Positions 38,565-47,754 of a DNA stretch of 64,000 bases are shown here, in pieces; within the stretch, counting starts at the first letter, position 1; each line of letters begins with the position of its first letter. A program made the position numbers and the translations under genes. Where the stretch lies: contig DDSG01000029.1 of assembly GCA_002343325.1 (NCBI GenBank), positions 4,718 to 68,717 of the forward strand. The letters run 5' to 3'. The DNA is from Phycisphaerales bacterium UBA2396. GTDB taxonomy: Bacteria > Planctomycetota > Phycisphaerae > Phycisphaerales > UBA1924. Under the pieces are notes generated by a model. The model made no database searches. It was not told where the DNA came from and worked only from the letters and a program-made list of their open reading frames with translations.

Positions 38565-39785
38565 ATGACACCGCCCGATCCATCCCTTTCGAACGCAACC
38601 CCAACAACACCGGGCGACTCTCTCCCTCATCCGCTCGGCCTCACCTCCGATCAATTCATCAAGGCCTACGCCGGTCGCATCATTCTCGACCGCATCGGCG
38701 GTGCCCCGGGAGCGCTGCTGGCCTATCGACGCCTTTTCCGGTCCGCCAATCTTGAGGGACTCCGCCAGGCCGTTCCCCACTTCGAGACCCCCGCCGTCGC
38801 CACGCTCCTGCGCGACCAGTGCCCCGAGGGCGATGTCCTCAAGTTCTCCCTCCGAGTCCCCGGCACCACACTCGGCATCCCCGGCTCGCTCCACGGCACC
38901 CGCACCTTCGACCAACTCGCCACCGAGAGCGTCCTCATCCCCATGATCGGCCGCAAACGCCGACTCACACACACCCTCTGCGTCAGCAGCCAGGTCGGGT
39001 GCGCCATGGGCTGCCGATTCTGCGAAACCGCCCAGATGGGGCTCATCCGACACCTCGAACCCCACGAGATCGTCGCCCAGTGGTTCGCCGCCACGCACGC
39101 CGTGGGCATCCGCCCCGCCAACATGGTCTTCATGGGCATGGGCGAGCCCATGGACAACCTCGACAACGTGCTGCAGGCGATCGATGTCCTCAAGGACAAC
39201 AACGGCGCGGGGATGCCCATCTCCAAAATCACCATCTCCACCGTCGGGCGGGTCGACGGCATCCTCCGCCTCGCGGAGCACATCCACCAGCCCGGATGGC
39301 GCCGTCTCAACCTCGCGATCTCCCTCAACGCCCCGAACGACGAGGTCCGTTCCGACCTGATGCCCATCAACCGCCGCTGGAACATGGCCGAACTCCAGGC
39401 CGCCCTGCTCCAGTTCCCCATCTACGGCGGGGGCAAGCTCTGCATCGAGTACGTCCTGATCCCGGACGTCAACGACCTCCCGCATCACGCCAAAGAGATC
39501 GCCGACTTCGTCGCCCCCATCAACGCCCACTACCAGCACGAAACACTCCGCGGCGTGCCCCGCGTGATGATCAATCTCATCCCCTACAACCCCCGCCGAA
39601 ACAGCCCCTGGCCCGCCCCAACCGAAGAAGCCGTCGATCGCTTCATCGATCTCCTCAACGCCCACAACGTCTACGTGAAGCGCCGCCGAACCAAAGGCCG
39701 CGACCTCATGGGCGCCTGCGGCCAGCTCGGCTCCGCAGAGATCCGCCAGCGCAAGCTCGTGCAGGTCGGTCTGCCCAAGCCCTGA
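38565..39785 (+). CDS. rlmN: Dual-specificity 23S rRNA/tRNA adenine-C2 methyltransferase
   Basis: A 406-residue radical-SAM enzyme that methylates A2503 of 23S rRNA and A37 of some tRNAs. The SAM-cluster triad is C-x3-C-x2-C (CAMGCRFC, Cys146, Cys150, Cys153). GMGEPMDN and LAISLNAPNDEVR follow. The C-terminal GACGQLG carries the methyl-carrying cysteine. The N-terminal helical extension before LRDQCPEGDVLKFSL is slightly longer than in E. coli. RlmN rather than Cfr is judged from overall length and the housekeeping setting. Start ATG 38565. Confidence 0.9.
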   Translation: MTPPDPSLSNATPTTPGDSLPHPLGLTSDQFIKAYAGRIILDRIGGAPGALLAYRRLFRSANLEGLRQAVPHFETPAVATLLRDQCPEGDVLKFSLRVPGTTLGIPGSLHGTRTFDQLATESVLIPMIGRKRRLTHTLCVSSQVGCAMGCRFCETAQMGLIRHLEPHEIVAQWFAATHAVGIRPANMVFMGMGEPMDNLDNVLQAIDVLKDNNGAGMPISKITISTVGRVDGILRLAEHIHQPGWRRLNLAISLNAPNDEVRSDLMPINRRWNMAELQAALLQFPIYGGGKLCIEYVLIPDVNDLPHHAKEIADFVAPINAHYQHETLRGVPRVMINLIPYNPRRNSPWPAPTEEAVDRFIDLLNAHNVYVKRRRTKGRDLMGACGQLGSAEIRQRKLVQVGLPKP

Positions 39786-39902
39786 CCGATCCAACACGGC
39801 CGCCCCAACCCCGCTTCAACCCCACTTCAACTGAGGCCAGATCCCTCCACCGCGGCATGCCCCCGCGCGGTAGGCTCACGCCCGAACCGCAGGAGCACAC
39901 CC

Positions 39903-40766
39903 ATGCACCGCCGAGAGTTTTTCCGCGCCGCCGCCGCCACGGGCGTCACCATGTCCGCCATCCCCGCCGCCAATGCCTCAGCCTCCGAGACCATGCCACA
40001 ACCCAAGAACCGACTCAAGCAGTCGATCTGCCGCTGGTGTTTCGGCTCCTTCAAGCTCGACCAGCTCGCCCAGCACGCCAAGGACATCGGCTACCAGTCG
40101 ATCGAGCTGCTCAACCCCGACGAGTGGCCTGTGGTCGCCAAGGCCGGGCTCACCTGCGCCGTCGCCTCGTTCGTTCCCTCCAACACCATCCCGCGCGGGT
40201 TCAACCGCGTCGAACATCACGACTCGATCATCAAGGAACTCGAAGAACGCCTCCCGCTCGTCAAGGAGGCCGGCATCCCCGCCCAGATCGTCTTCTCCGG
40301 GAACCGCAACGGCCTCTCCGACGCCGATGGCCTCAAGAACTGCGCCGCCGGGCTCAAGCGGATCGTCCCCCTCGCGGAGAAACTCGGCGTCACGATCGTG
40401 ATGGAGCTCCTCAACTCACGCCGTGACCACCGCGACTACCAGTGCGACCGCACCGAGTGGGGCGCGAACCTCGTGAACGAAGTCGGCTCCGACCGCTTCC
40501 GCCTTCTCTACGACATCTACCACATGCAGATCATGGAGGGCGACGTCATCGCCACGATCCAGAAGCACCACAAAGCCATCGGCCACTACCACACCGCCGG
40601 GAACCCGGGCCGAAACGAGTTCGACGATTCGCAGGAACTCAACTACAAGGGCATCTGCAGCGCCATCGTCGCCACCGGCTACACAGGGTTCCTCGGGCAG
40701 GAATTCATGCCCCGCAAGGACCCGCTGACCTCGCTTCGCGAGGCGTTCGCCATCTGCGACGTCTGA
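39903..40766 (+). CDS. Tat-exported hydroxypyruvate-isomerase-like TIM-barrel protein
   Basis: A 287-residue protein. MHRREFFRAAAATGVTMSAI is a twin-arginine signal. The remainder is a xylose-isomerase-like barrel with the Hyi pattern. Glu of IVMELLN, Asp of LYDIYHMQIMEGD, His of GHYHTAGNPGR and Glu of GQEFMP form the expected divalent-metal site, and YKGICSAIVATGYTGFLGQE is typical. Hyi interconverts hydroxypyruvate and tartronate semialdehyde in the cytoplasm; an exported version more likely acts on a sugar or polyol outside. No glyoxylate genes are nearby. Confidence 0.85.
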   Translation: MHRREFFRAAAATGVTMSAIPAANASASETMPQPKNRLKQSICRWCFGSFKLDQLAQHAKDIGYQSIELLNPDEWPVVAKAGLTCAVASFVPSNTIPRGFNRVEHHDSIIKELEERLPLVKEAGIPAQIVFSGNRNGLSDADGLKNCAAGLKRIVPLAEKLGVTIVMELLNSRRDHRDYQCDRTEWGANLVNEVGSDRFRLLYDIYHMQIMEGDVIATIQKHHKAIGHYHTAGNPGRNEFDDSQELNYKGICSAIVATGYTGFLGQEFMPRKDPLTSLREAFAICDV

Positions 40767-40796
40767 TCAAGAAACACGGCACGCCCCGGAATGACA

Positions 40797-40826
40797 GCAC
40801 GCGCGCCCGTCGCCGGACGCGCGTGC
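40797..40826. terminator. Terminator-like hairpin between convergent genes
   Basis: A perfect 9-bp inverted repeat, GCACGCGCG (40797-40805) and CGCGCGTGC (40818-40826), in the 83-base gap between the Hyi-like and b562-like genes. There is no T-run on either side, so termination is a guess from position. Confidence 0.4.
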
Positions 40827-40849
40827 CGTTCGATTCGCGTGCGTCTGTC

Positions 40850-41392
40850 TCAGCGAACGGCCGGGGCCTGCGGCTCGTCCTTCTCAAATTCCTTGTGCGC
40901 AGCGTCCTTGTGCGACTTGATCTTGCCGAGCGTGGCCTTCGCCTCGGCCGTCTTCCCGTCCAGGACCTGCTCCTCCAGCTCGATCAGCATCTTCAGCAGC
41001 GTGATGTGCGACCGGCGGTACGCCTCCTGGCCCTTCTCGGAAGGATCCTTGATGTTCGAGGGCTTCATCCGCTTCGCGCCCACGCACGCGCTCTGCATCT
41101 GCGAGATGTCCGCGAGATTCGCCTCTTTCTGATCCGCCTTGTCGATGTTCGCCTCGAGGTTCTTCATCGAGCGATTCATGATCTTCATCGCCTGCTCGAG
41201 CGCCCTCGCGCTGTCCACCGCCGCGGGCCTCTGACCCGCCGGAGGGGCCGTCGGCTGCACCGGCCGACCCTCGGGCTGCGTGGGCGCCACGCCCGTCGGC
41301 TTCTCTCGCACCGGCGCAGGCTGCGCCACCACCGCCGCACACGCCACCGCCAGCCCCAGAACGCCCATCGCCAACGTGCCATTCCCTGCCAT
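40850..41392 (-). CDS. Exported cytochrome b562-like four-helix protein
   Basis: A 180-residue protein. ATG 41392 gives signal peptide MAGNGTLAMGVLGLAVACAA (cleavage near VVAQ). After a Pro-rich linker, residues 62-172 align convincingly with E. coli cytochrome b562: ALEQAMKIMNRSMKNLEANI matches its helix 1 with axial Met (here Met69), and KIKSHKDAAHKEFEKD matches helix 4 with axial His (here His166). The ligand spacing is close to that of the family. No CXXCH is present, so any heme would be non-covalent. It may carry electrons outside the membrane. Divergent from the GH16 multi-domain lipoprotein by 122 bases. Confidence 0.75.
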   Translation of the reverse strand: MAGNGTLAMGVLGLAVACAAVVAQPAPVREKPTGVAPTQPEGRPVQPTAPPAGQRPAAVDSARALEQAMKIMNRSMKNLEANIDKADQKEANLADISQMQSACVGAKRMKPSNIKDPSEKGQEAYRRSHITLLKMLIELEEQVLDGKTAEAKATLGKIKSHKDAAHKEFEKDEPQAPAVR

Positions 41393-41514
41393 AAACGATG
41401 CCTCCTTCGTCGTATCCCAAACCTGTTCCGAACCAACCCGAGTATACCTCCATCGGCACCGGAACCCTCGGCTCTCGACAAACCCGCCGCCGCCCCGCAC
41501 AGTACAGTCCCATC

Positions 41515-44500
41515 ATGCGAACGCTGCGTTCATCGCTCCACTTGCTCGCCCTGCCCATCGCCCTTGCTTCGTGCGCCCACACTCTTCCCTCCGCCGACGC
41601 CACCACCCCCACGCCGCCCCCCAAACCCACCCCCAACGCGGTTCGTGCCGATGGGTCCGCCCTGCGCGACGAGTACCAGCTCTATTGGGCCGACGAGTTC
41701 AACGGCACCTCGCTCGACGAGTCCAAGTGGGGGTTCTGGCTCCAGGGCAAGTACCGCGACGGTTTCAACTCCCGCGACGCCGTCTCCGTCGCCGACGGCG
41801 TCCTCTCCATCACCATCTCCAAACAGCCCCGCCTCAACGCCCAAGGCGTCCGCGAAGATCGCTTCCTCTCCGCCATGCTCACCACCGAACGCAAGTTCGA
41901 GACCACCTACGGCTACTTCGAGGCACGCCTCAAGTTCCAGACCCAGCCCGGCTTCTGGTCCGCTTTCTGGATCAACACCCCCACCATGGGCAAGCCCACA
42001 CACGACCCCGCGCGATCCGGCGTCGAGATCGACATCATCGAGTACCTCGCCACGCCCACCTACCGCAACCGTGCGCTCCACACGATCCACTGGGACGCCA
42101 AGACCCCGCACCACCAGCGCGACCACACCAACATCCCCATCAAAGGCTTCGGCGAGTCGTGGCACACCGTCGCCGCCGAGTGGACACCCACCGAGATCGT
42201 CTTCTTCGTCGACGGCAAAGAGACCTGGCGCACCACCAAAGCCATCTCCAAACGCCCCCAGTACCTCGTGCTGAGCTGCGAGATCGGCGATTGGGCCGGC
42301 GACATCCGCACCGCGACCCTCCCCGACCGCTTCCAGGCCGACTACGTCCGCGTCTACAAGCGCAACAAGAGTGACGCACGCGCCGCCGCCGCCGATGAAT
42401 CGCCCCGCCTCCAGCCCCCCGAGCCCAACGCCCTGCGGGCCTACTTCACTCGCCATCCCAATGACCGCATCGACGCCGCCGCACCTTGGAACCCAGCCGC
42501 CCCCGTCACTAAGGCCGACGCTCAGCGTTATCGCGACGCCATGTGGCAGGCCTACGCCGCCGCACCGGGTCCGATGCAATCCGCCTTGAAGAGCATGGTC
42601 GAGGCCGGCGCGATCACTGTCGGCAACGCCTCCATGCCGTACGTCCTCCAGCAGCGCGGGCCGCTCCCCCCGCGTGGCTGGCCCACCACGATCTCCCTCC
42701 ACGGCGGGGGCAACGTCGCCAAGGACATCAACGACCGCCAATGGCAGAACCAGCAAGGCCGATACCAGCCCGATGGAGTCGCCATCTTCCCCCGCGCCGC
42801 GATCGACGGCCCCGGGCTCTGGCACGCCGCCCACAACTACGACCTCTTCGATCGGCTCGTCCGCGCCGCCATCCTCTTCCACAAGGCCGACCCCGATCGC
42901 ATCTACCTCATGGGCTACTCCGAGGGCGGCTACGGCGCCAACCGGCTCGCCCCCAACATGGCCGACCGCTTCGCCGCCTTCTCCGTCGCCGCCGCGGGCG
43001 AAATGCTCGACCGCGCTCCCGCCGAGAATCTCCGAAACCTCCCCATGAACCTGCAGGTCGGCGAGAAAGACCCCGGCTTTGACCGCATCGGCCTGGCACG
43101 AACCTGGGCCGAGCGGCTGCGTTCCCTCGCCGCCAATGACCCCTTCCCGCAGGACTCGCCCTACCAGATCGAGTTCGTCGAACACCCCGGCAAAGGCCAC
43201 GCCATCGACGACCGATCCTCCACCGCCTGGATGCTCGCCCGCGTCCGCAACCCCGTCCCGCGCCGAATCGTCTGGACTCAATCCGGCCCAGCCCAGACCC
43301 ATCGTTACTGGCTCAAGCTCGACCAGCCCATCCCCCATGGCACGCAACCAGCCTGGGAGAACCGCCCGCAGTCCATCGACGCCCGCGTCGACGGGCAGAC
43401 CATCACCCTCGATGTTCGCGGCGGGCTCCCCTCCGTCACCGTCCGCCTCGACGATCGCCTCCTCGACCTCGACAAGCCCGTCTCCATCGTCGTCAACGGC
43501 TCCCAGGCCTTCTCGGGCATGATCGCGCGAAGCCTCAAGACCCTCGCGCAAACCCTCGAAGAACGCGGCGACCCCAAGCTCATGTTCTCCGCCGAGGTCA
43601 CCGTCCAGGTGCCCGCCTCACCCCCGCTCCCCGCCGATCAGGCCGAAGCGCAGGCCGTCCGCGACGCCCTGACCCGCGCCGGCCCCAACGCCGCCGAGTT
43701 CGAGTCGGCCCTCGCCCAACTCTCCGGCGAAGAACGCGAGTCGCTCTGGTTCCTCATCCGCACCATGCCCGACCGCGACCTCCGCGAGCTCAAGGCCGAC
43801 CTCCTCCTCAGCAACGTTCGCCTCGCGCACCGCGCCTGGAAGGAATCCCCCTGGGGATCGACCATCAGCCAGGCCCATTTCCGCCAGTACATCCTCCCCC
43901 TCGCGCACCTCAACGAGAAACGCGAAGACTGGCGCACAGGCTTCTTCGAACGATTCCGCGAAAAGGCCTGGTCCTTCCGCGACCCCATCGAGGCCACCAA
44001 GTGGCTCAACGACACCCTCAACAACACCCTCAACGTCCATTACCACGCCACCAAACGCCCCAAGCCCGACCAGAGCCCCTCCGAATCCATCGCCGCCGGC
44101 TACGCCTCGTGCACCGGGCTCAGCATTCTCCTCGCCGACGTCTGCCGCGCCGTCGGGATCCCCGCCCGAATCGTCGGCGTCCCACTCTGGACCAAAATCG
44201 AAGGCAATCACAACTGGGTCGAGGTTTGGGGCGGGCCCATCGAGGGCGACCGCTTCGTCCGCCGCTGGTACAACGTCGGCGGCACCGGCAGCGACCCCCG
44301 CGACGGCGACTGGGTCAACGAACGCTGCCGCGAACAGACCGACCCCGACAAGCCCGAGCACATGGTCTACGCCGCCGTCACCAGGCAGGCCGATCGCCAC
44401 TTCCCCCTCGTCTGGGACCGCTCCATTACCTACGTCCCCGCCCACAACGTCACCCGCTTCTACAAAACACCCGTCGACGTCGCGCCGCCCCTCGGCACCG

Positions 44501-44646
44501 ACGCCTCAGCCGAAATCTGGTGGAACGGCGAACTCGTCGCGTTCGTCCGCGGCGACATCAAGGTTCCTCTCGCCGCAGGCGAGCGATTCGTTGTCCGCCG
44601 CCGCGACGCCTCCGGCGCCTGGATCACCAGCGACCTCAACCCCTGA
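41515..44646 (+). CDS. Three-domain lipoprotein: GH16, alpha/beta esterase, transglutaminase-like
   Basis: A 1,043-residue lipoprotein, lipobox ALASC (Cys20), starting at ATG 41515. Domain 1 (about 45-290) is a GH16 glucanase/agarase-type hydrolase with catalytic EIDIIE (Glu170, Asp172, Glu175), plus YWADEFNGTSLDESKWGFW and FWSAFWINTP. Domain 2 (about 320-590) is an alpha/beta-hydrolase with GYSEGGYG (nucleophile Ser469) and His562 in GKGHAIDD. Domain 3 (about 700-960) is transglutaminase-like: GYASCTGLSILLADVCRAVG (Cys866) and NHNWVEVW (His899). The usual third residue, Asp, appears as Asn in WYNVGG, though Asp lies nearby. A beta-sandwich-like end follows. The domains could attack polysaccharide, ester substituents and peptide or isopeptide bonds on one surface. 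No exact full-length relative comes to mind. Confidence 0.85.
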   Translation: MRTLRSSLHLLALPIALASCAHTLPSADATTPTPPPKPTPNAVRADGSALRDEYQLYWADEFNGTSLDESKWGFWLQGKYRDGFNSRDAVSVADGVLSITISKQPRLNAQGVREDRFLSAMLTTERKFETTYGYFEARLKFQTQPGFWSAFWINTPTMGKPTHDPARSGVEIDIIEYLATPTYRNRALHTIHWDAKTPHHQRDHTNIPIKGFGESWHTVAAEWTPTEIVFFVDGKETWRTTKAISKRPQYLVLSCEIGDWAGDIRTATLPDRFQADYVRVYKRNKSDARAAAADESPRLQPPEPNALRAYFTRHPNDRIDAAAPWNPAAPVTKADAQRYRDAMWQAYAAAPGPMQSALKSMVEAGAITVGNASMPYVLQQRGPLPPRGWPTTISLHGGGNVAKDINDRQWQNQQGRYQPDGVAIFPRAAIDGPGLWHAAHNYDLFDRLVRAAILFHKADPDRIYLMGYSEGGYGANRLAPNMADRFAAFSVAAAGEMLDRAPAENLRNLPMNLQVGEKDPGFDRIGLARTWAERLRSLAANDPFPQDSPYQIEFVEHPGKGHAIDDRSSTAWMLARVRNPVPRRIVWTQSGPAQTHRYWLKLDQPIPHGTQPAWENRPQSIDARVDGQTITLDVRGGLPSVTVRLDDRLLDLDKPVSIVVNGSQAFSGMIARSLKTLAQTLEERGDPKLMFSAEVTVQVPASPPLPADQAEAQAVRDALTRAGPNAAEFESALAQLSGEERESLWFLIRTMPDRDLRELKADLLLSNVRLAHRAWKESPWGSTISQAHFRQYILPLAHLNEKREDWRTGFFERFREKAWSFRDPIEATKWLNDTLNNTLNVHYHATKRPKPDQSPSESIAAGYASCTGLSILLADVCRAVGIPARIVGVPLWTKIEGNHNWVEVWGGPIEGDRFVRRWYNVGGTGSDPRDGDWVNERCREQTDPDKPEHMVYAAVTRQADRHFPLVWDRSITYVPAHNVTRFYKTPVDVAPPLGTDASAEIWWNGELVAFVRGDIKVPLAAGERFVVRRRDASGAWITSDLNP

Positions 44647-44670
44647 ACCCCTTCATCCAGAACCGACTGT

Positions 44671-45576
44671 TCACGACGTCGCGGGACGTTCCAGAATCGC
44701 CCGAAGATTCTCAAGCCTCGACGCCCAGTACACACGCGACCGCTTCACAGCCTCGGCGTCCGCCAATCGCCGATGGTCGATCCGCACCATCGTGCGCCCG
44801 CCATCCCGCGCGTCAAACGTCGCCTCCACGCTCGTCCCCTCGTCGTGTCCCGGCGTCGTCCACGTCGCACGCACGCTCTTGTCATCCTTCGACGAACGAA
44901 CCTCGATCGGCGAACCCGACAACCAACGATCACGCAGCGTCGGCTCCATGAACGCGGCATACAGCTTCGGCGCCGGCGCCGCGATCGTCTTGCTCACGCT
45001 CACCTGAAACCCATCCGCCGCCTGATTCGCCTCCCGCTTGCCCCGCGCCTGCTCATACCCCACCGTCACCTGCTGGCTCCACCAATCACCCACGCCGTGC
45101 TCCGCCACCAGCGCCACGATCCCCCGGTGATCACGATCCGCCGCGCCGGCCCGGTCCAGAATGCTGAGCCATTCCGTCCAGCCCTTGCCCGTCGCCTGAT
45201 GCACCGCCGCGTTCGAGATCCCCGCCACCTTCAGCGACGTTCCCGCCGCGGGCTTGGCCGTCGCCCCTCCCGATCGGCGCGACACCTTCTTCGCCCCAGT
45301 CTCCGCCGATGCCGCACCCGCTTCCACAACCTCCGCCTTCTTCGCAGACACCTTGCCCACGCCCTTCTTCGCGGCAACCGCCCTCCCCGGCTTCATCGCA
45401 GCAGCGACTTTGGCACCCTTCGCACCCGCACCCCGCGCCGGCTTGCCCACACCCTTGGACCCCGACGCCTTGGTCTTTCCGCCCGCTCTGGCCGAGGTCG
45501 TCGGCCCGCCCGATGCCCCCTTGCCCCCGCGCGAACCCTTCCCCTTCCCGGCGGCCGATCGTGCTTTCTTCGCCAT
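44671..45576 (-). CDS. H1-like basic tail fused to DUF4287 and SRPBCC domains
   Basis: A 301-residue protein. Residues 1-115 are Lys/Ala/Gly-rich with AKK and GKGK repeats, like histone-H1-like bacterial DNA-binding tails. Residues about 118-175 match DUF4287 (GKGWTEWLSILDRAGAADRD, HGVGDWWSQQVTVGYEQARG). The C-terminal part is an AHSA1/SRPBCC-type domain (FQVSVSKTIAAPAPKLYAAF, ATWTTPGHDEGTSVEATFDA). The combination suggests DNA binding with a ligand-sensing or enzymatic module, which is inference. It converges on the GH16 lipoprotein with 24 bases between stops. A second protein with a similar basic start, the DinB-like one at 57586, lies elsewhere in the window. Confidence 0.78.
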   Translation of the reverse strand: MAKKARSAAGKGKGSRGGKGASGGPTTSARAGGKTKASGSKGVGKPARGAGAKGAKVAAAMKPGRAVAAKKGVGKVSAKKAEVVEAGAASAETGAKKVSRRSGGATAKPAAGTSLKVAGISNAAVHQATGKGWTEWLSILDRAGAADRDHRGIVALVAEHGVGDWWSQQVTVGYEQARGKREANQAADGFQVSVSKTIAAPAPKLYAAFMEPTLRDRWLSGSPIEVRSSKDDKSVRATWTTPGHDEGTSVEATFDARDGGRTMVRIDHRRLADAEAVKRSRVYWASRLENLRAILERPATS

Positions 45577-45804
45577 GGCGTACGCTCGCAGCAGACGACC
45601 CGGGCGCTCACGTTGGTCACCAACGCCCCAGAACCTCGGGCCCGTCTAGTAAGACGATACGGCCTGTGACGCCCCCCCGCAAGGGTGTCCACGCAACACT
45701 CGCCCCACACACAACGCGAACCCGGCCGCCGACCGATCAGTAGGAGAGACCTCCCCCCGCACGTACGATGCTCGGGGGACGGAAGACCGAAACGAGGACC
45801 AACC

Positions 45805-47634
45805 ATGTGCGGGATCGTCGCCTACATCGGGAACAAGCCGGCCCAGAACATCCTCATCGAAGGGCTCAAACGCCTTGAATACCGCGGCTACGACTCCGCC
45901 GGCGTCGCCACCATCGAATCCGATGGGCTCCACGTCGTCCGCGCCGTCGGACGCGTCAGCAACGTCGAAGACCGGCTCGAGTCCATCGGCGGCCTCCGAG
46001 GATCCGTCGGCATCGCCCACACCCGCTGGGCAACCCACGGCGGCGTCACCGAAATCAACGCACACCCCCACAAGGACGATCGCCACGGCATCGCCGTCAT
46101 CCACAACGGCATCATCGAAAACTACGCCGCCCTCAAGACCTGGCTCGAAGAACGCGGGCACACCTTCTCCTCCCAGACCGACACCGAAGTCATCTCCATG
46201 CTCGTCTCCGAGCTCTACGAGGGAGACCTCGAAGCCGCCGTCCAGGCCGCACTCCGCGAAGTCACCGGCGCCTACGCCATCGCCGTCATGTGCGCCAAAG
46301 AACCCGGCACACTCGTCGTCGCCCGCAAGGGCTCGCCCCTGATGGTCGGCGTCGGCAACGGCGAATACATCGTCGCCTCCGATCCCTCCGCCATCGTCGC
46401 CCACACCACCCAGGCTTTCTCCCTCGACGACTACAACGTCGTCAAAATCACGCGCGACGGCTTCAAGACCTCCGATACCAACAACACCCCGGTCTCCCCC
46501 AAGATCATGCAGCTCGAACTCGAACTCCAGGAGATCGAACTCGGCGGCTACGCCCACTTCATGCAGAAGGAGATCTTCGAGCAGCCCAAAGCGCTCACCA
46601 ACTGCTTCCGCGGCCGCATCGACGACCGCGAAGGAAAGGTCGTGCTCGGCGGCGTCTCCGCCTTCGCCAAGGAACTCACCAAGGCCAAGAAGTTCGTCCT
46701 CCTCGGACAGGGCACCGCGCTCCACGCCGCCATGATCGGCGAGTATCTCCTCGAAGACCTCGTCAAGGTCCCCGCCGTGGCTGAGTACGCCTCCGAGTTC
46801 CGCTACCGCAACCCCATCATCGAAGAGAACACCGTCGCCATCGCCGTCAGCCAGTCCGGCGAGACCGCCGACACGCTCGCCGCACTGCACGAGGCCAAGG
46901 ACCGCGGCGCCCTCTCATTGGGCGTCATCAACGTGGTCGGCTCCACAATCTCCCGCGAGACCGACGCGGGCGTCTACCTTCGCGTCGGTCCCGAGATTGG
47001 TGTCGCCTCGACCAAGGCCTTCACCGGGCAGGTCGCCGTCCTCACCCTCATCTCCCTCTACCTCGCCCGCCGACGCTTCATGTCCGCCGACCAGTGCGCC
47101 GAACTGCTCCTCCAGCTCGAAACCGTCCCCTCCAAAATCGAGCGCATCCTCGAGCAGGACCACAAGATCCGCGCCGTCACCGAAAAATACTGCCACCGCG
47201 AGAACTGGCTCTTCCTCGGTCGCGGGTACAACTACCCCACAGCCCTCGAAGGCGCACTGAAGCTCAAGGAAATCTCCTACATCCACGCCGAAGGCATGCC
47301 CGCCGCCGAAATGAAGCACGGCCCCATCGCCCTCATCAACGAGGGCATGCCCGCCGTCTTCATCGCCAACAAGGGCAGGCAGTACGAAAAAGTCATGTCC
47401 AACATTCAGGAAGTCAAATCCCGAGGCGGGCACGTCATCGCCGTCGCCACCGAGGGCGACGAGCAGATCAAGAAGTACGCCGAGGACGTTCTCTACATCC
47501 CCGACATCCCCGAACCCCTCTCGCCACTCCTGGCTGTCGTTCCCCTCCAGCTCATGGCCTACCACGCCGCCGTCGTGCGCGGTCACGACGTCGACAAGCC
47601 GCGAAACCTCGCCAAAAGCGTCACCGTCGAGTAA
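45805..47634 (+). CDS. glmS: Glutamine-fructose-6-phosphate aminotransferase
   Basis: A 609-residue enzyme making glucosamine-6-phosphate, the first step towards UDP-GlcNAc. ATG 45805 gives MCGIVAYIGN, with the catalytic N-terminal Cys exposed after Met removal; the longer frame upstream would bury it. The glutaminase domain has EYRGYDSAG and HTRWATHGGVTEINAHPH. Two SIS isomerase domains follow (ALHAAMIGEYLLEDL; AVSQSGETADTL; GRGYNYPTALEGALKLKEIS). The end DVDKPRNLAKSVTVE is the standard active-site tail. No glmS ribozyme is apparent upstream. Confidence 0.97.
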   Translation: MCGIVAYIGNKPAQNILIEGLKRLEYRGYDSAGVATIESDGLHVVRAVGRVSNVEDRLESIGGLRGSVGIAHTRWATHGGVTEINAHPHKDDRHGIAVIHNGIIENYAALKTWLEERGHTFSSQTDTEVISMLVSELYEGDLEAAVQAALREVTGAYAIAVMCAKEPGTLVVARKGSPLMVGVGNGEYIVASDPSAIVAHTTQAFSLDDYNVVKITRDGFKTSDTNNTPVSPKIMQLELELQEIELGGYAHFMQKEIFEQPKALTNCFRGRIDDREGKVVLGGVSAFAKELTKAKKFVLLGQGTALHAAMIGEYLLEDLVKVPAVAEYASEFRYRNPIIEENTVAIAVSQSGETADTLAALHEAKDRGALSLGVINVVGSTISRETDAGVYLRVGPEIGVASTKAFTGQVAVLTLISLYLARRRFMSADQCAELLLQLETVPSKIERILEQDHKIRAVTEKYCHRENWLFLGRGYNYPTALEGALKLKEISYIHAEGMPAAEMKHGPIALINEGMPAVFIANKGRQYEKVMSNIQEVKSRGGHVIAVATEGDEQIKKYAEDVLYIPDIPEPLSPLLAVVPLQLMAYHAAVVRGHDVDKPRNLAKSVTVE

Positions 47635-47754
47635 TCCCGGCTTCCCCCCAGCCCCCGTCAGCCCTCCTCAAGCAGATAACTCCCACCCGGACGTCCACGG
47701 ACACCCCCGCAAACTGCGGAACCGCGCCCACCTTCCGCCGATAGCTGGGGCACC

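Noticed and set aside
41530..43551. Long reverse frame inside the GH16 multi-domain gene
   Set aside because: The translated sequence is Gly/Val/Asp-rich mirror sequence, while the forward frame has three sets of catalytic motifs.
45577..45804. Possible glmS ribozyme upstream of glmS
   Set aside because: No conserved ribozyme core is visible, and the ribozyme is mainly a Firmicutes feature. The 228-base gap shows nothing I can name.
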